From: Roseiarcus sp963765375
Lineage (GTDB): Bacteria > Pseudomonadota > Alphaproteobacteria > Rhizobiales > Beijerinckiaceae
Reading direction: 5' to 3'
NCBI GenBank assembly: GCA_963765375.1
Contig: CAVXVZ010000007.1
Span: forward strand, 372,001-436,000
DNA: 64,000 bases
This document shows positions 44,306 through 53,702 of this stretch, one piece after another. The number at the start of each line of letters is the position of its first letter. Position 1 is the stretch's first letter. Under the pieces are notes generated by a model. It ran no database searches. It saw only the letters and a list, made by a program, of their open reading frames with translations, and was not told the DNA's origin. The position numbers and the translations under genes are program-made.

Positions 44306-45295
44306 CTAGACCGCGCGCCGCCGGCGCCAAGCGCCGATTGCGACCGCGGCGATGAGAATAAACCCTTGCGCCGTCTCCTTCAGCGGCTGCGGCAGGCCAA
44401 GCAGCGTGAGCAGCGCGAACAGCGCGGTGAGGGTGAGCGCGCCGGCGACCGCGCCGACCACCGTCCCGCGCCCGCCCAACAATTGGACGGCGCCGACGAC
44501 GCAGGCCGCAATCGCCTGCAATTCGAGGCCACGCCCGACATCGACCGATACGCCGCCGAAGCCGCCCAGCATGATCCCGGCGGTGACCGCGGACAGCGCG
44601 GAGATGACGAAGACGCCAAGGCGAACCCATTCGACTCTGACCCCGGCGAGCTCGGCGGCGCGAGGATTGTCGCCGACCGCGAGCACACGGCGCCCGAACA
44701 CGGTTCCATGCAATCCCCATTGCGCGAGCGCGCAGACGACGGCGAGAACGACGACGGCGAGCGGAAATATCTTGATCACCGGCACGTCGTGGAACACGAA
44801 CCGTCCGAACATGCGAAAATTGTCGGGCAGATAGCCGCGCGGCGAGCCGCCGGACCACATCATCGCCGCGCCGTTCACCGATAGGAGCGTCCCGAGGGTG
44901 GCGATGATCGACGGGGTCTTGAGGTAAGCGACGACCGCGCCGTTGATGAGCCCGACGAAGAGGCCGATTCCATAGAGGACGGCGATCGCCCACCAGGTCT
45001 TCGAGGGATCGTTTGCGGTCAGCATCGATCCGCCGATCACGGTCAGCGTGACGAGCGAGCCGACCGAAAGGTCGAACCCGCCGCTGATGAGCACGAACAG
45101 CTGGCCCGAGGCGAGAATGGCGAGGGGAGCGGCGCGGCGGAGGAAATTCATCGCCCCCGCCGGCTCGAGATAGTTCGGCTGCAGCAAGCCGACCGCGAGA
45201 TAGAGCGCGAGAAAGACGACAACGGCCAAATTGACCCGCCGCACGAGGGCAACCGCGCGAGCGCGTTCGCGGCTCCCGTGGATCGCAACCGTCAT
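44306..45295 (-). CDS. sugar-type ABC transporter permease (1)
   Basis: 329 residues, a BPD_transp_2 (RbsC-like) permease with about eight to ten membrane helices. The cytoplasmic coupling segment appears around GRRVLAVGDNPRAAELAGVRVEWVRLGVFV. FVLISGGFDLSVGSLVTLT is the family block near the N-terminus. The ATG overlaps the stop of the next permease as ATGA. Together they would form a heterodimer. Confidence 0.9.
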   Translation of the reverse strand: MTVAIHGSRERARAVALVRRVNLAVVVFLALYLAVGLLQPNYLEPAGAMNFLRRAAPLAILASGQLFVLISGGFDLSVGSLVTLTVIGGSMLTANDPSKTWWAIAVLYGIGLFVGLINGAVVAYLKTPSIIATLGTLLSVNGAAMMWSGGSPRGYLPDNFRMFGRFVFHDVPVIKIFPLAVVVLAVVCALAQWGLHGTVFGRRVLAVGDNPRAAELAGVRVEWVRLGVFVISALSAVTAGIMLGGFGGVSVDVGRGLELQAIAACVVGAVQLLGGRGTVVGAVAGALTLTALFALLTLLGLPQPLKETAQGFILIAAVAIGAWRRRRAV

Positions 45296-46275
45296 GCGAC
45301 ATGTCCCCGGGTGCGGAAGGTATAGATGGCCACCGCCAGAATGACGATCGCGCCCCGCAGCACCAGCTTGGGGTAGGCGGATACCCCAAGCATGTTGAAC
45401 GCCGCATCCAGAGTAGCGAACAGAAGCACGCCGGCGAGCGTCCCCCAGACGCCTCCGCGACCGCCGGCCAAAAGCGTGCCGCCGATCACCACCACCGCGA
45501 TCGATTCGAGATCGTAGACGCCGTCGCGCCCGACCCAGGGCGCGCCCGACCTCAGACGGCTGGCCAGATAAAGGCCGGTCAGGCCGGCCGACAAGCTGCA
45601 GACCACGTGGGCGCCGATGGTCACCAGGTCAGTTCGGATCCCTGCGAGGCGCGCGCCCTCCGCGTTGCCGCCGACGGCGTAGAGATGAGCGCCGAAACGG
45701 GTCGCCGAGAGAACGAGCGAGGCGACTGCGGCGAGCGCGAACAGGGCGGCGACCGAATAGGGCACGGCGCCGAACGTGCTGTAGGCGACGAACTGAAATT
45801 CCTTCGGCACCGATCCGGCGAAATCGGTGAAGCTCGCCGAGAGCAGTCCCTGGAGAATGAGGCCGACGCCCAGAGTGGCGATGAACGGATTGACCTGCAG
45901 GCGCGAAATGATGGCGCCGTTCACCACGCCGACCAGCGCCGAGATCGCGAGGACAATCAGGACCGCCTCGAGCATCATGTCCGCCCGGCCCTGCATGATG
46001 AATGACGCCAGCACGGCCGCGACGCTGATCATGTTGGCGACCGACAGGTCGATCGATCCGGCGATGATGGCGAATGTCTGCCCCAGCGCCACGATCCCGA
46101 GCCCGACCATGCGCTGAAGAAGGCCGATTACGCCATCGGTCTCGAGCATCCTTGTTTCGCCGGTCCACAGCGCCACGCTGACATAGAGGAGTATCGAGCC
46201 GGCAAGAAGCAGCGGCGGCGCGGGCGGACCCCGCCGCCAGGCCGTCGCCGGCGCGAGAGCCTGCTGATCGCTCAT
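45292..46275 (-). CDS. sugar-type ABC transporter permease (2)
   Basis: 327 residues, a second RbsC-like permease. QTFAIIAGSIDLSVANMISVAAV is the N-terminal block and HLYAVGGNAEGARLAGIRTDLV the EAA-like coupling loop. Start and stop overlap the neighbours as ATGA on both sides. Having two different permeases in one operon is usual for the CUT2 group that lacks a single homodimeric RbsC. Confidence 0.9.
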   Translation of the reverse strand: MSDQQALAPATAWRRGPPAPPLLLAGSILLYVSVALWTGETRMLETDGVIGLLQRMVGLGIVALGQTFAIIAGSIDLSVANMISVAAVLASFIMQGRADMMLEAVLIVLAISALVGVVNGAIISRLQVNPFIATLGVGLILQGLLSASFTDFAGSVPKEFQFVAYSTFGAVPYSVAALFALAAVASLVLSATRFGAHLYAVGGNAEGARLAGIRTDLVTIGAHVVCSLSAGLTGLYLASRLRSGAPWVGRDGVYDLESIAVVVIGGTLLAGGRGGVWGTLAGVLLFATLDAAFNMLGVSAYPKLVLRGAIVILAVAIYTFRTRGHVA

Positions 46276-47789
46276 AAGGCCATCGCGTGCGGCTCGCGGT
46301 CGTGCGCCACGGCGATCGCCATCACCTCTTCCTCGGTGGCGCCGGAGGGCACTTCGCCCGCCAGCGTTCCTTCGCGCATGACGAGGATACGGTCGCTGAC
46401 GCCGATGATCTCGGGCAGATCCGACGAGATCAGCAGGATGGCGCGCCCGCGTCCGGCCAGGTCGCGCATGATCTTGTAGATCGCCGCCTTCGCTGCGACG
46501 TCGACCCCGCGGGTCGGCTCGCAGAAGATGAGGATTTCGGGGTCGCGGGCCAGCCACCGGGCGATGATCGCCTTCTGCTGGTTGCCGCCGGACAGGAATT
46601 GCGCTTCCTGGTCGAAGCTGGCCGCCCTGACGTCGAGCTGAATGAGCCGCTTGTCGGTCGTCTGCGGCGACATCGGCTCGGCCGTCGGCGAACGATACGC
46701 AGGCGCGAAGGCCCGCTCGATCAGCGTGGCGTTGTCGCGGACCGACTGCTGCATCAGGAGTTCCTCGCGCTTGCGGTCATCCGAGAGGCGCCCGAGGCCG
46801 GCCTCAATCGCCGCCCGCGGACGTCCCGGTTTGGCCGCCCGCCCGCCGATCTCCATCGCCTCGGCCTCGAACGGCTCATCGCCGATGAGGGCGCGAGCGA
46901 GCGCGTCCTTGCCTGAGCCTTCGAGGCCGGCGACCCCCACGATTTCTCCCCTCCGGAGCTCGAAGCTGACGCCGCGCAAGTGCCCGTTTACTCCGCCGCG
47001 AACGGTCAGCGCCGGCGGACCCGGAGGCGGCGACGAACGCGGCGGATAGAACTCGGCGAGGTCGCGCCCGACCATTGCGCGGACGAGCCGGCCGGTCGGC
47101 GCTTCCGCCAGCGGAGCGGTCATGACGGTCCGCCCGTCCTTGAGCACGGTGACGCGGTCGGCGACCGCCTGAATCTCGGACATCCGGTGCGAGATGTAGA
47201 CGATCGTCACCCCTTCGGCGCTGAGCTTGCGCACGAGATCGAGCAAGCGGGCCGCATCGACGCGGTCGAGAGCTGCGGTCGGCTCGTCCATGACCAGGAT
47301 CCGCGCGTCGATCGCCAGCGCCTTGGCGATTTCGACGATCTGCTGATGCGCGATCGAAAGATCGCCGGCAAGCGAATCGGGTGCGATCGACGAGCCGAGC
47401 CGCCGCAACAGACCGGCGGACTCCGCGCGCATGGCCCGCCGGTCGAGGACGCCGAAATGGGTGGGCTCGACCCCGAGAAAGATGTTCTCCGCCACCGAGC
47501 GCTGCGGCAACAGACTCAGCTCCTGATGGATGATGCTGATGCCCGCGCGCCGCGCGGCGATCGGGTGCGAAAACGCGACCTCCCGTCCATCGAGCCGGAT
47601 CAATCCGCCGTCGGGCCGATAGACGCCGCCGAGGATCTTGATCAGCGTCGATTTGCCCGCGCCGTTCTCGCCGCAAAGCGAGTGGACCTCGCCGCGCGCG
47701 CAGCTGAAGCTGACGGCGTCGAGCGCTTGCACGCCCGGAAAAGTCTTCGTGATGCCGAGCATTTCGAGCGCGAGCGCCGCCTGCCCCAC
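46272..47789 (-). CDS. sugar-type ABC transporter, double ATPase (RbsA-like)
   Basis: 505 residues with two ABC domains. Domain 1 has Walker A CGENGAGKSTL, a Q-loop and a signature reading DLSIAHQQIVEIAKAL, and Walker B ILVMDEPTAALD. Domain 2 has a changed Walker A, AGLEGSGKDALA, and the signature LSGGNQQKAIIARWL with LIFCEPTRGVDV. One active and one degenerate site is typical for RbsA/MglA. The start is GTG at 47789, with GGAGGA just upstream. It powers the permeases behind it. Confidence 0.92.
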   Translation of the reverse strand: MGQAALALEMLGITKTFPGVQALDAVSFSCARGEVHSLCGENGAGKSTLIKILGGVYRPDGGLIRLDGREVAFSHPIAARRAGISIIHQELSLLPQRSVAENIFLGVEPTHFGVLDRRAMRAESAGLLRRLGSSIAPDSLAGDLSIAHQQIVEIAKALAIDARILVMDEPTAALDRVDAARLLDLVRKLSAEGVTIVYISHRMSEIQAVADRVTVLKDGRTVMTAPLAEAPTGRLVRAMVGRDLAEFYPPRSSPPPGPPALTVRGGVNGHLRGVSFELRRGEIVGVAGLEGSGKDALARALIGDEPFEAEAMEIGGRAAKPGRPRAAIEAGLGRLSDDRKREELLMQQSVRDNATLIERAFAPAYRSPTAEPMSPQTTDKRLIQLDVRAASFDQEAQFLSGGNQQKAIIARWLARDPEILIFCEPTRGVDVAAKAAIYKIMRDLAGRGRAILLISSDLPEIIGVSDRILVMREGTLAGEVPSGATEEEVMAIAVAHDREPHAMAL

Positions 47790-47822
47790 CGGTCCTCCTC
47801 CCAAGACGGCCTCGGTCGCCGC

Positions 47823-49100
47823 CTACTCGGCCGCCAAGCGCCCCGGCGCCGCGCGGCGCGCCCGCGGATCACGGTGAAGCTTGCCGTCCTTCATGATCAT
47901 CGCCAGCCGATCGGGCCCGACCAGCACCGACTGATCGACCAGGGGGTTGCCGTCCACGAGCAGGATGTCCGCCAGCGCCCCAGGCTTGATCACGCCGAGT
48001 TCGCCCTTGTGACCCATCAGTTCGCCGCCGACCGAGGTCGCGCAACGCAGCGCCTCCGCCGGCGAGTAACCGAAGAACTTGACGAAATGGCCGATGTCGC
48101 GTGCGTTCTGTCCCATCGGCGTGATCTTGAATCCGTAGTCGCCGCCGATGACCACCTTGATGCCGCGCTTGCGCATCTGTTCATAGGTGCGGCAGGTCGC
48201 CTCGAGCTTGCGCGGCAGGTGCATGCTCTCGACGATGTCGCGCGTCATGCCGACCGCGTCGCCCTCGAACACCGCATTGTGCACGAGGCCGAAAGCGGGC
48301 CCGACGATGATCCGGTCCTTCGCCGCCTCGAGCATGTCGAGCGCCTCCTCGTCGGCGAAATCGCAATGATAGACGCAGTCGACGCGGTTGCGCACGGCGC
48401 GCTTCACCGAGGCTGCGGCGCGCGCGTGGCAGGCGACGCGTTTGTTCCACTCATGTGCCACCTCAACCGCGGTCGCAACCTCGACCTCGCTCATCGAGGT
48501 GATCTCGGCGCGGGCGTTAGAGACGAACTCGTCGCCCGAGATGTTGATCTTGACGTTGTCGACGCCCTCGCGGCAGCAGAGGCGCACGGCGCGCCTGATC
48601 TCGTCGGGCCCATCGGCGATCATGCCGAAGCTTTCCGCATGGATGTGCTGCCTGCGCTCGTCGCCTAGGCCTCCGGTCACCGTAATTTCGGGGCCGGCGG
48701 CGCGATAGCGCGGTCCAGCGAGATAGCCGTCCTCGATCTCCTGACGCACGACGACGTCAAGGCGCAGTTTCGCGGACGCGGCCGAATAGCAGGAGGTGAA
48801 ACCGTGGTTGAGGATGAGCGTCGCGTTGCGGCAGGTTCGGAGAAGATGCTCTTCGGGCGGAATCTCGCCGAGGTCCTGATTGCGGGCTGGGCCGACGAAC
48901 GAGAGATGGCAATGGCCCTCGACCATGCCCGGCATCAGGGTCATGCCGCCGCCATCGATGATTTCGGCGCCGTCGCGGCGAATCTGTCCTTTGTCCCGCG
49001 CGACGGCGGTGATCCGATTATGCTCGATCAGCACCTCGGCCGGATAACGCTCGTCGTTCTCGCCGTCCCAGACCTGCGCGTTCTGAATCAGAAAGGCCAT
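47823..49100 (-). CDS. amidohydrolase family protein
   Basis: 425 residues, a metal-dependent hydrolase. Metal ligands: HCH in VEGHCHLSF, probable bridging Lys in VKINISGDEF, His in VACHARAAAS, His in VYHCDFADEE, and Asp in IGGDYGFKITP. The C-terminal GVIKPGALADILLVDGNPLVD is standard for imidazolonepropionase/prolidase-like members. The substrate is unknown, perhaps the compound imported by the ABC transporter that it precedes by 33 bases. The start is the ATG at 49100, with GGGAGG nine bases upstream; an ATG at 49109 abuts that site and is unlikely. Confidence 0.85.
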   Translation of the reverse strand: MAFLIQNAQVWDGENDERYPAEVLIEHNRITAVARDKGQIRRDGAEIIDGGGMTLMPGMVEGHCHLSFVGPARNQDLGEIPPEEHLLRTCRNATLILNHGFTSCYSAASAKLRLDVVVRQEIEDGYLAGPRYRAAGPEITVTGGLGDERRQHIHAESFGMIADGPDEIRRAVRLCCREGVDNVKINISGDEFVSNARAEITSMSEVEVATAVEVAHEWNKRVACHARAAASVKRAVRNRVDCVYHCDFADEEALDMLEAAKDRIIVGPAFGLVHNAVFEGDAVGMTRDIVESMHLPRKLEATCRTYEQMRKRGIKVVIGGDYGFKITPMGQNARDIGHFVKFFGYSPAEALRCATSVGGELMGHKGELGVIKPGALADILLVDGNPLVDQSVLVGPDRLAMIMKDGKLHRDPRARRAAPGRLAAE

Positions 49101-49460
49101 CGTGTCCATCCTCCCTTTTGCACCCGCGCGGAGACGTGCTTCGCCGTCATGATAGGGGCATGGCGGGCGCCAAGTCCAACGCTTTCCGGGGATCGTTCTT
49201 GTTCCGAAAAGCATTGAACGCGGACGCCGGGTTCGGATGAGCCGCCCTTGCCCCGCCCGACAGGCCCGGCGCCGACCGCGTGATACGCTGTCGGCGGGGC
49301 GGATCAGCGACAAAGCAGCGTCCTTGACCGCACCGTCGCCGGGTCGCTAGCATCAGGGGCGCTTGCCGCGCGAACAGGTTGCGGGCCGTCGGGAGATGGG
49401 CGCGCGATTTTGACGGCGTCAAGCGCGTCGGTGAATCGCCGGGATCAGTTCCCGACCGAA
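49101..49460. other. divergent promoter region, no gene seen
   Basis: About 360 bases between the amidohydrolase-transporter operon (minus) and the cysteine-rich gene (plus). It must hold both promoters, but no clear -35/-10 pairs or operators were recognised. Confidence 0.45.
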
Positions 49461-50643
49461 ATGGCGATGTGGCGCATGAGGGCGCTGGGGAGGATCGCAG
49501 CTGGTCTGGGCGTCGCGATGCTCGCGGCGGCGGCGCCAGCGTGCGCTCGGGCCGACGGCTGCAGCGTCGATGACCTCTGGAACGCAATAGAAAGCACAGC
49601 CTCGGCGATCACCTCCGGGGCCTGCGCGGCGGCGTGCGCGGATACCGCCGGAGCTGGATGCACTGCGGCCGCAGGGATCACCGTCGGATTAGGCGTTGCG
49701 GCCGCGAGCCAGGGTCAAGACGCGGTCGACGGATTTTGCAGTCAGGTGAGCAATGCGCAGACGGCCGTGGGCGATGTCGGCGCGCTGCAAAGCTGGGCGA
49801 ACGCCGCGGGCATGTCACTCGACCTTGTCAGCGCGCTTGGCAGTATCGGCGATCCCTTGAGCATCGTTCAGTGCAGCTGCTCGCTCGAGCAAGGCGTCAA
49901 TCAGCTCGGCGGCGACACCCTGTCCTGTTTCCAGGACGCCATCTGCGGCCTTCAGCAGGATCTCGGATGGGGAGGTTGCGGCTGCCACCCGCCGCCGCCC
50001 GTCGCCGCCAATTGCACGCCGCCTCCGGATTGCGTCATCAACAACAACGACCCCGGGTGCGAGAACGCCATTTTCGGCGGCTACAGCAATCCTCCCGGGC
50101 AAATCGTCAAGCCGTTGTCGAACGGCACGATGGTGATCGACGTCACCGACGGTTGGGACGGCAAGAGCTATTGGTGCAGCCCGGACCGCTACTGCTTTTG
50201 CCCGAGCCCGATGAAAATCGCCGCCGTGCCCAACGACTACATGAACGGCGGCAATCCGAATAACGGCTACGTCATCTACTACTGCCAGTGCCCCAACCTC
50301 GGGCCCGGACAGACGACGCATCCTGCGGCGGCGTCGGGACCCTTGGCCCAAGTCTGTATCTGCGACTTCGACCGGATTGGCGGCCGTGCCGCCGGTCAAA
50401 TCGACCGTCAACCCCACCGCCTCGATCTGTCCGATTCCGTTGACCGGAATTCCGTGCCCAAGCGGAAAAGTCAATGTGGGCGGCAAATGCGTTGCCCCCT
50501 GCTCGAGCAAAAGCCAGGTGATGACGCCCGGCGGCACGTGCTGCGATCCGACCCAGGTGACATCGTGCGGGACCTGTTGTCCGGCGGGAACGACGCCCAA
50601 CCTGACGCTGGGCACGTGCGGCCCAAACGAGACGACGCAATAG
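49461..50643 (+). pseudogene. exported cysteine-rich protein gene with an apparent frameshift
   Basis: An N-terminal signal (MRALGRIAAGLGVAMLAAAAPACARA) is followed by a Cys-rich body with many C/N/P residues (CSCSLEQGVNQLGG; CGCHPPPPVAANCTPPPDC; WCSPDRYCFCPSP). Around 50368-50377 the reading frame must change: upstream, frame 0 is convincing to about VCICDFDRI. Downstream, the Cys-rich text continues in the +1 frame (LAAVPPVKSTVNPTASICPIP, then GGKCVAPCS, GGTCCDP, CGTCCPAG) to the stop at 50643. In frame 0 the tail becomes Arg/Asp-rich nonsense. Either a one-base indel (mutation or sequencing error) or programmed shifting. The C-terminal style matches the next gene. The start has no good binding site; an ATG 15 bases on is possible. 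Confidence 0.65.
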
Positions 50644-50650
50644 GCCAAGG

Positions 50651-53600
50651 ATGACTCCCAGGCGCGGCAATCCTTCCCGGACGTCCCGCCTGGATCGGCA
50701 TGAAGTCGCCGTGCGGCTCGCGGCGGTTCTCTGCGCCGTTCTCGGCTGCCTCCTTTCCGCCGACCTGAGCGCTCAGCAGACGTTGGTCGCCGTCGTCGCG
50801 CCGGGGAACGCCGCGGTGAGCGGCTTTTCCGGAGCTATCCCTCCCGCACAGATCGCCCCCGGCGACGATCCCGGTCGCTTGACCTTTATCGACGTGAACG
50901 GCCCCTCGCTCAGGATCGTCGACCTGCAGCACATGGGCGGTCCACCCGCCGCCCAGCTGGTCGGCGCGCCGAAGCCGTTCACGTTCAGCGCCGCTGAGAT
51001 CGGGCAAGTGTTTGGCGTTGCGCTCGACGACAGGGAACCGCCGAACGTCTATGTGGCGGCGACCTCGGCCTACGGGCTTCCGATCGTCTCGCCCGGGCCG
51101 GACGGCCAGCCGAGCCACATCAGGGTCGGCGCGCCAGGCGCGACTTTTATGCGCGGCCTCTGGGGTCGACAGGGGGGTCCAGGGTCGATCTGGAAGATCG
51201 ACGGCACGACCGCTCGCGTCAGTCTGTTCGCAAGCGTCACGACCAACGGCCGGCCCAATTCGGGTGCTGCGCTCGGTGGGCTCGCCTTTGACCCCGACTC
51301 GAAATCGCTTTTTGTCGCCGACCGCGAGAGCGGTCTCATTCATCGCTTCGCTTTGAACGGCGCTGAGCTCGGGAGTTACGACCATGGCCTCATCGGCCGC
51401 GCTGCCCAAGGGCTGCCGCCAGCGCCCTGGAATGCTCAACAGCCGATCGATATTGCCAGCCAGCAATTCGACAGCGCCGACCGCGCGACGTGGAACGTCA
51501 CCGCGCCCGAACGCCGAGTGTTTGGACTCGCCGTGCATCAGCGCCGCCTCTACTACGCCGTCGCGGACAGCCTGCAGATCTGGTCCGTCGGCCTCCTGTC
51601 GGACGGATCGTTCGGCGAGGACGCGGTGATCGAACTCGCCGCGCCGCCCTCCGCGGGGCCGACCGAAATCTCAAAGATCGCCTTTGACGATCAGGGTCGG
51701 ATGTTCCTCGCCGAGCGGCCAGCGCCCACCGGCGCCTTTGACCTCGAGGCGCTGGCCGTTCCGGCGATCGGCCGCGTGCTGCGCTATGCGATCGTCGGCG
51801 CGGCGCCTCGCGGCCGGCGCGTTTGGCAAGAGCAAGCGGACGAATACGCGATCGGCTTTGCCGGCGACCTGCGCAATGGCAATGGCGGGCTCGATTTCGG
51901 CTACGCCTATGACCGCGAGGGCGAGATCGACCGCTCGTCGTGCGGCGGCTACCTATGGTCGACGGGCGAAGACTTGCGCAATTCCCCAGCGGCCGCGCTC
52001 GCCCTGCGTCTGTCGCAGACCGGGACCCTGCATGTTCGCGGCCTGCAGGGCGCAGGCACCTGGCAGGACCGGCCCCGCAACGTACCCCCGCTCGAAAGCT
52101 ATTTCATCAGCTACATCGACCAATCCGCCGATGACGCGGCCCGAGGGACCCTCGGCGACGTCGCGATCGAGCGCGCGTGCGCGCCGCCGACTCGCGCCGG
52201 CGTCCTCGCGCCGCCACCCTCGGGCGCCGTTTTGCCGCCCGCCGCTCCCGCGTCGCCGCCGATTGCCTCGGCTCCAGCAGGTCCGCCCCCGGCGCCCCCT
52301 GGCTCGCCGCCCGCCAAACCGCCAGGCCCGCCGCCGTCAACCCCGCCCGGAAAACCGCCCGGCCCGCCTCCGCCTAGCGGCTGCCCCCCCGATCAGGTCC
52401 GCCGCGTCGGCGCCGGGACGTGCGAGCCGGACTGCCCGAGACCAGACATTCAGATCGGCGGCAAATGCTGCGTCGTCGGCGAACTCGCGCCGGGCGGCGC
52501 ATGCTCGAATTCAAGCTGCCCAGCCGGAGAGACGGCAATCGGGCCCAGCAATTTCTGCTGCAACAGCAATCAGGTCTACGCCGCCGCCGGCGGGACGCAG
52601 GCGTGCTGCAGCAGCCCGCTCGTCAACGGCCGCTGTCTGCCGCCGACGCCAAGTTGTCCGCCGGGCTCGTCGAGCGCGGGCTGCTCTCTTTGCGCCGCCG
52701 GGTATGTGCCGGCCGGCGGCACGTGCTGTCTCGCCAGCATGGTGACCTCGACCGGCGTCTGCTGTCCGGCCGGAGAGGCGCCGAGCGGCCCCAACAAGAA
52801 CGCCTGCAGTCCGATCTTCCATGTTCCGATCGGACCTTTATGCTGCGCCTCCGGCCTCATCCCGACCGCGAGCGGAGCGTGTTGCTCGCCGGCCGACGTA
52901 ACGACGACCGGCATATGCTGTGCCGGGCCGGTCAACGCCGCGGATCGGTCCGAGTGCCCGAAGCCGACCCAGATCATCAGCGCGTGCGCCGCCGGCTATA
53001 CGAGGATGGCGGATGGAACATGCTGCAACAATCGATATGTCAGCGGCGACGGACGCGAGTGCCTTGTCGGCTCGCGGCCGTGCGCGCCCGGGGAGACCCA
53101 CGACCGGCAAGGCGCTTGCGTCCCGATCCGGGTCGCGCCGATCCCGCCGCCAGCGATCACCGCGCCCGCTTGCCCGCCCGGCGCGGCGCTTACGCGTGAA
53201 GGCGCCTGCGCGCCCATCCCCGCGCGAGCCTGTCCGCCGCGCGAGACGCGAACCCGCGAGGGCAAGTGCCTGCCGAACGCGCCGCCGGCCTGTCCGCCCG
53301 GCGAGACGCGAACCCGCGAGGGCAAGTGCCTGCCGGCCGCGCCGCCGGCTTGTCCGCCCGGCGAGACGCGAACCCGCGACGGCAGGTGCCTGCCCGCCGC
53401 GCCGCCGGAATGTCCAGAGGGCGAGATGCGAACCCGAAACGGCAGGTGCGCGCTCATCGCTCCGGCTCAATGTCCGCCGGGCTTCGCGCGCAACATTCGC
53501 GGCGTGTGCGCGCCGGCGCGGGTATTCGGATGTCCGCCGGGCCAGTTCCGCAATCGCTTCGGCGTCTGCGTTCCCCTCAGGGGGTTTCCGGGCTTTTTCC

Positions 53601-53680
53601 GCCCCGGCGGACCAGGGGAATTTGCGCCGCCCCGCGGCGCGTTCGCCCCTGGGCAAGGCGGCGAAACGACACGCCCATGA
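50651..53680 (+). CDS. large secreted protein: beta-propeller-like part, Pro-rich linker, Cys-rich repeats
   Basis: 1009 residues. After a signal segment (about 19-42) comes a roughly 480-residue region that looks like a YVTN/SMP-30-type propeller (LGGLAFDPDSKSLFVADRESGLIHRF; ISKIAFDDQGRMFLAERP). Residues about 520-580 are Pro/Ala/Gly-rich. Next, about 260 residues are dense in paired Cys (KCCVVGE, FCCNSN, ACCSSP, TCCLAS, VCCPAG, LCCASG). Seven 20-residue repeats close it (841-980; CPPGETRTREGKCLPAAPP form). No enzyme motif is seen. It is probably an extracellular or surface protein stabilised by many disulfides. It follows the frameshifted Cys-rich gene by 7 bases and precedes a DsbA-like gene by 22. 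The ATG has only a poor AAGG site. Confidence 0.75.
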   Translation: MTPRRGNPSRTSRLDRHEVAVRLAAVLCAVLGCLLSADLSAQQTLVAVVAPGNAAVSGFSGAIPPAQIAPGDDPGRLTFIDVNGPSLRIVDLQHMGGPPAAQLVGAPKPFTFSAAEIGQVFGVALDDREPPNVYVAATSAYGLPIVSPGPDGQPSHIRVGAPGATFMRGLWGRQGGPGSIWKIDGTTARVSLFASVTTNGRPNSGAALGGLAFDPDSKSLFVADRESGLIHRFALNGAELGSYDHGLIGRAAQGLPPAPWNAQQPIDIASQQFDSADRATWNVTAPERRVFGLAVHQRRLYYAVADSLQIWSVGLLSDGSFGEDAVIELAAPPSAGPTEISKIAFDDQGRMFLAERPAPTGAFDLEALAVPAIGRVLRYAIVGAAPRGRRVWQEQADEYAIGFAGDLRNGNGGLDFGYAYDREGEIDRSSCGGYLWSTGEDLRNSPAAALALRLSQTGTLHVRGLQGAGTWQDRPRNVPPLESYFISYIDQSADDAARGTLGDVAIERACAPPTRAGVLAPPPSGAVLPPAAPASPPIASAPAGPPPAPPGSPPAKPPGPPPSTPPGKPPGPPPPSGCPPDQVRRVGAGTCEPDCPRPDIQIGGKCCVVGELAPGGACSNSSCPAGETAIGPSNFCCNSNQVYAAAGGTQACCSSPLVNGRCLPPTPSCPPGSSSAGCSLCAAGYVPAGGTCCLASMVTSTGVCCPAGEAPSGPNKNACSPIFHVPIGPLCCASGLIPTASGACCSPADVTTTGICCAGPVNAADRSECPKPTQIISACAAGYTRMADGTCCNNRYVSGDGRECLVGSRPCAPGETHDRQGACVPIRVAPIPPPAITAPACPPGAALTREGACAPIPARACPPRETRTREGKCLPNAPPACPPGETRTREGKCLPAAPPACPPGETRTRDGRCLPAAPPECPEGEMRTRNGRCALIAPAQCPPGFARNIRGVCAPARVFGCPPGQFRNRFGVCVPLRGFPGFFRPGGPGEFAPPRGAFAPGQGGETTRP
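53171..53590 (+). repeat. seven 60-bp coding repeats in the Cys-rich protein
   Basis: Each 60-bp unit encodes C-(P)-x-G/R-x4-R-x-G-x-C followed by a Pro/Ala spacer. The second to fourth copies are nearly identical at DNA level (GAGACGCGAACCCGCGAGGG core) and the outer ones have diverged, so the copy number probably varies among strains. Confidence 0.85.
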
Positions 53681-53702
53681 CGTTCGCTATGGAGGTCGGC
53701 CG

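Noticed and set aside
44247..45407. Upstream extension of the binding-protein frame
   Set aside because: Overlaps the permease gene in another frame; the signal peptide starts at 44246.
46980..48668. 562-codon plus-strand frame across the ATPase and amidohydrolase
   Set aside because: Antisense shadow of two clear minus-strand genes.
53171..53590. 60-bp repeats considered as a non-coding array
   Set aside because: Period and phase match codons and the Cys pattern, so they are protein repeats.
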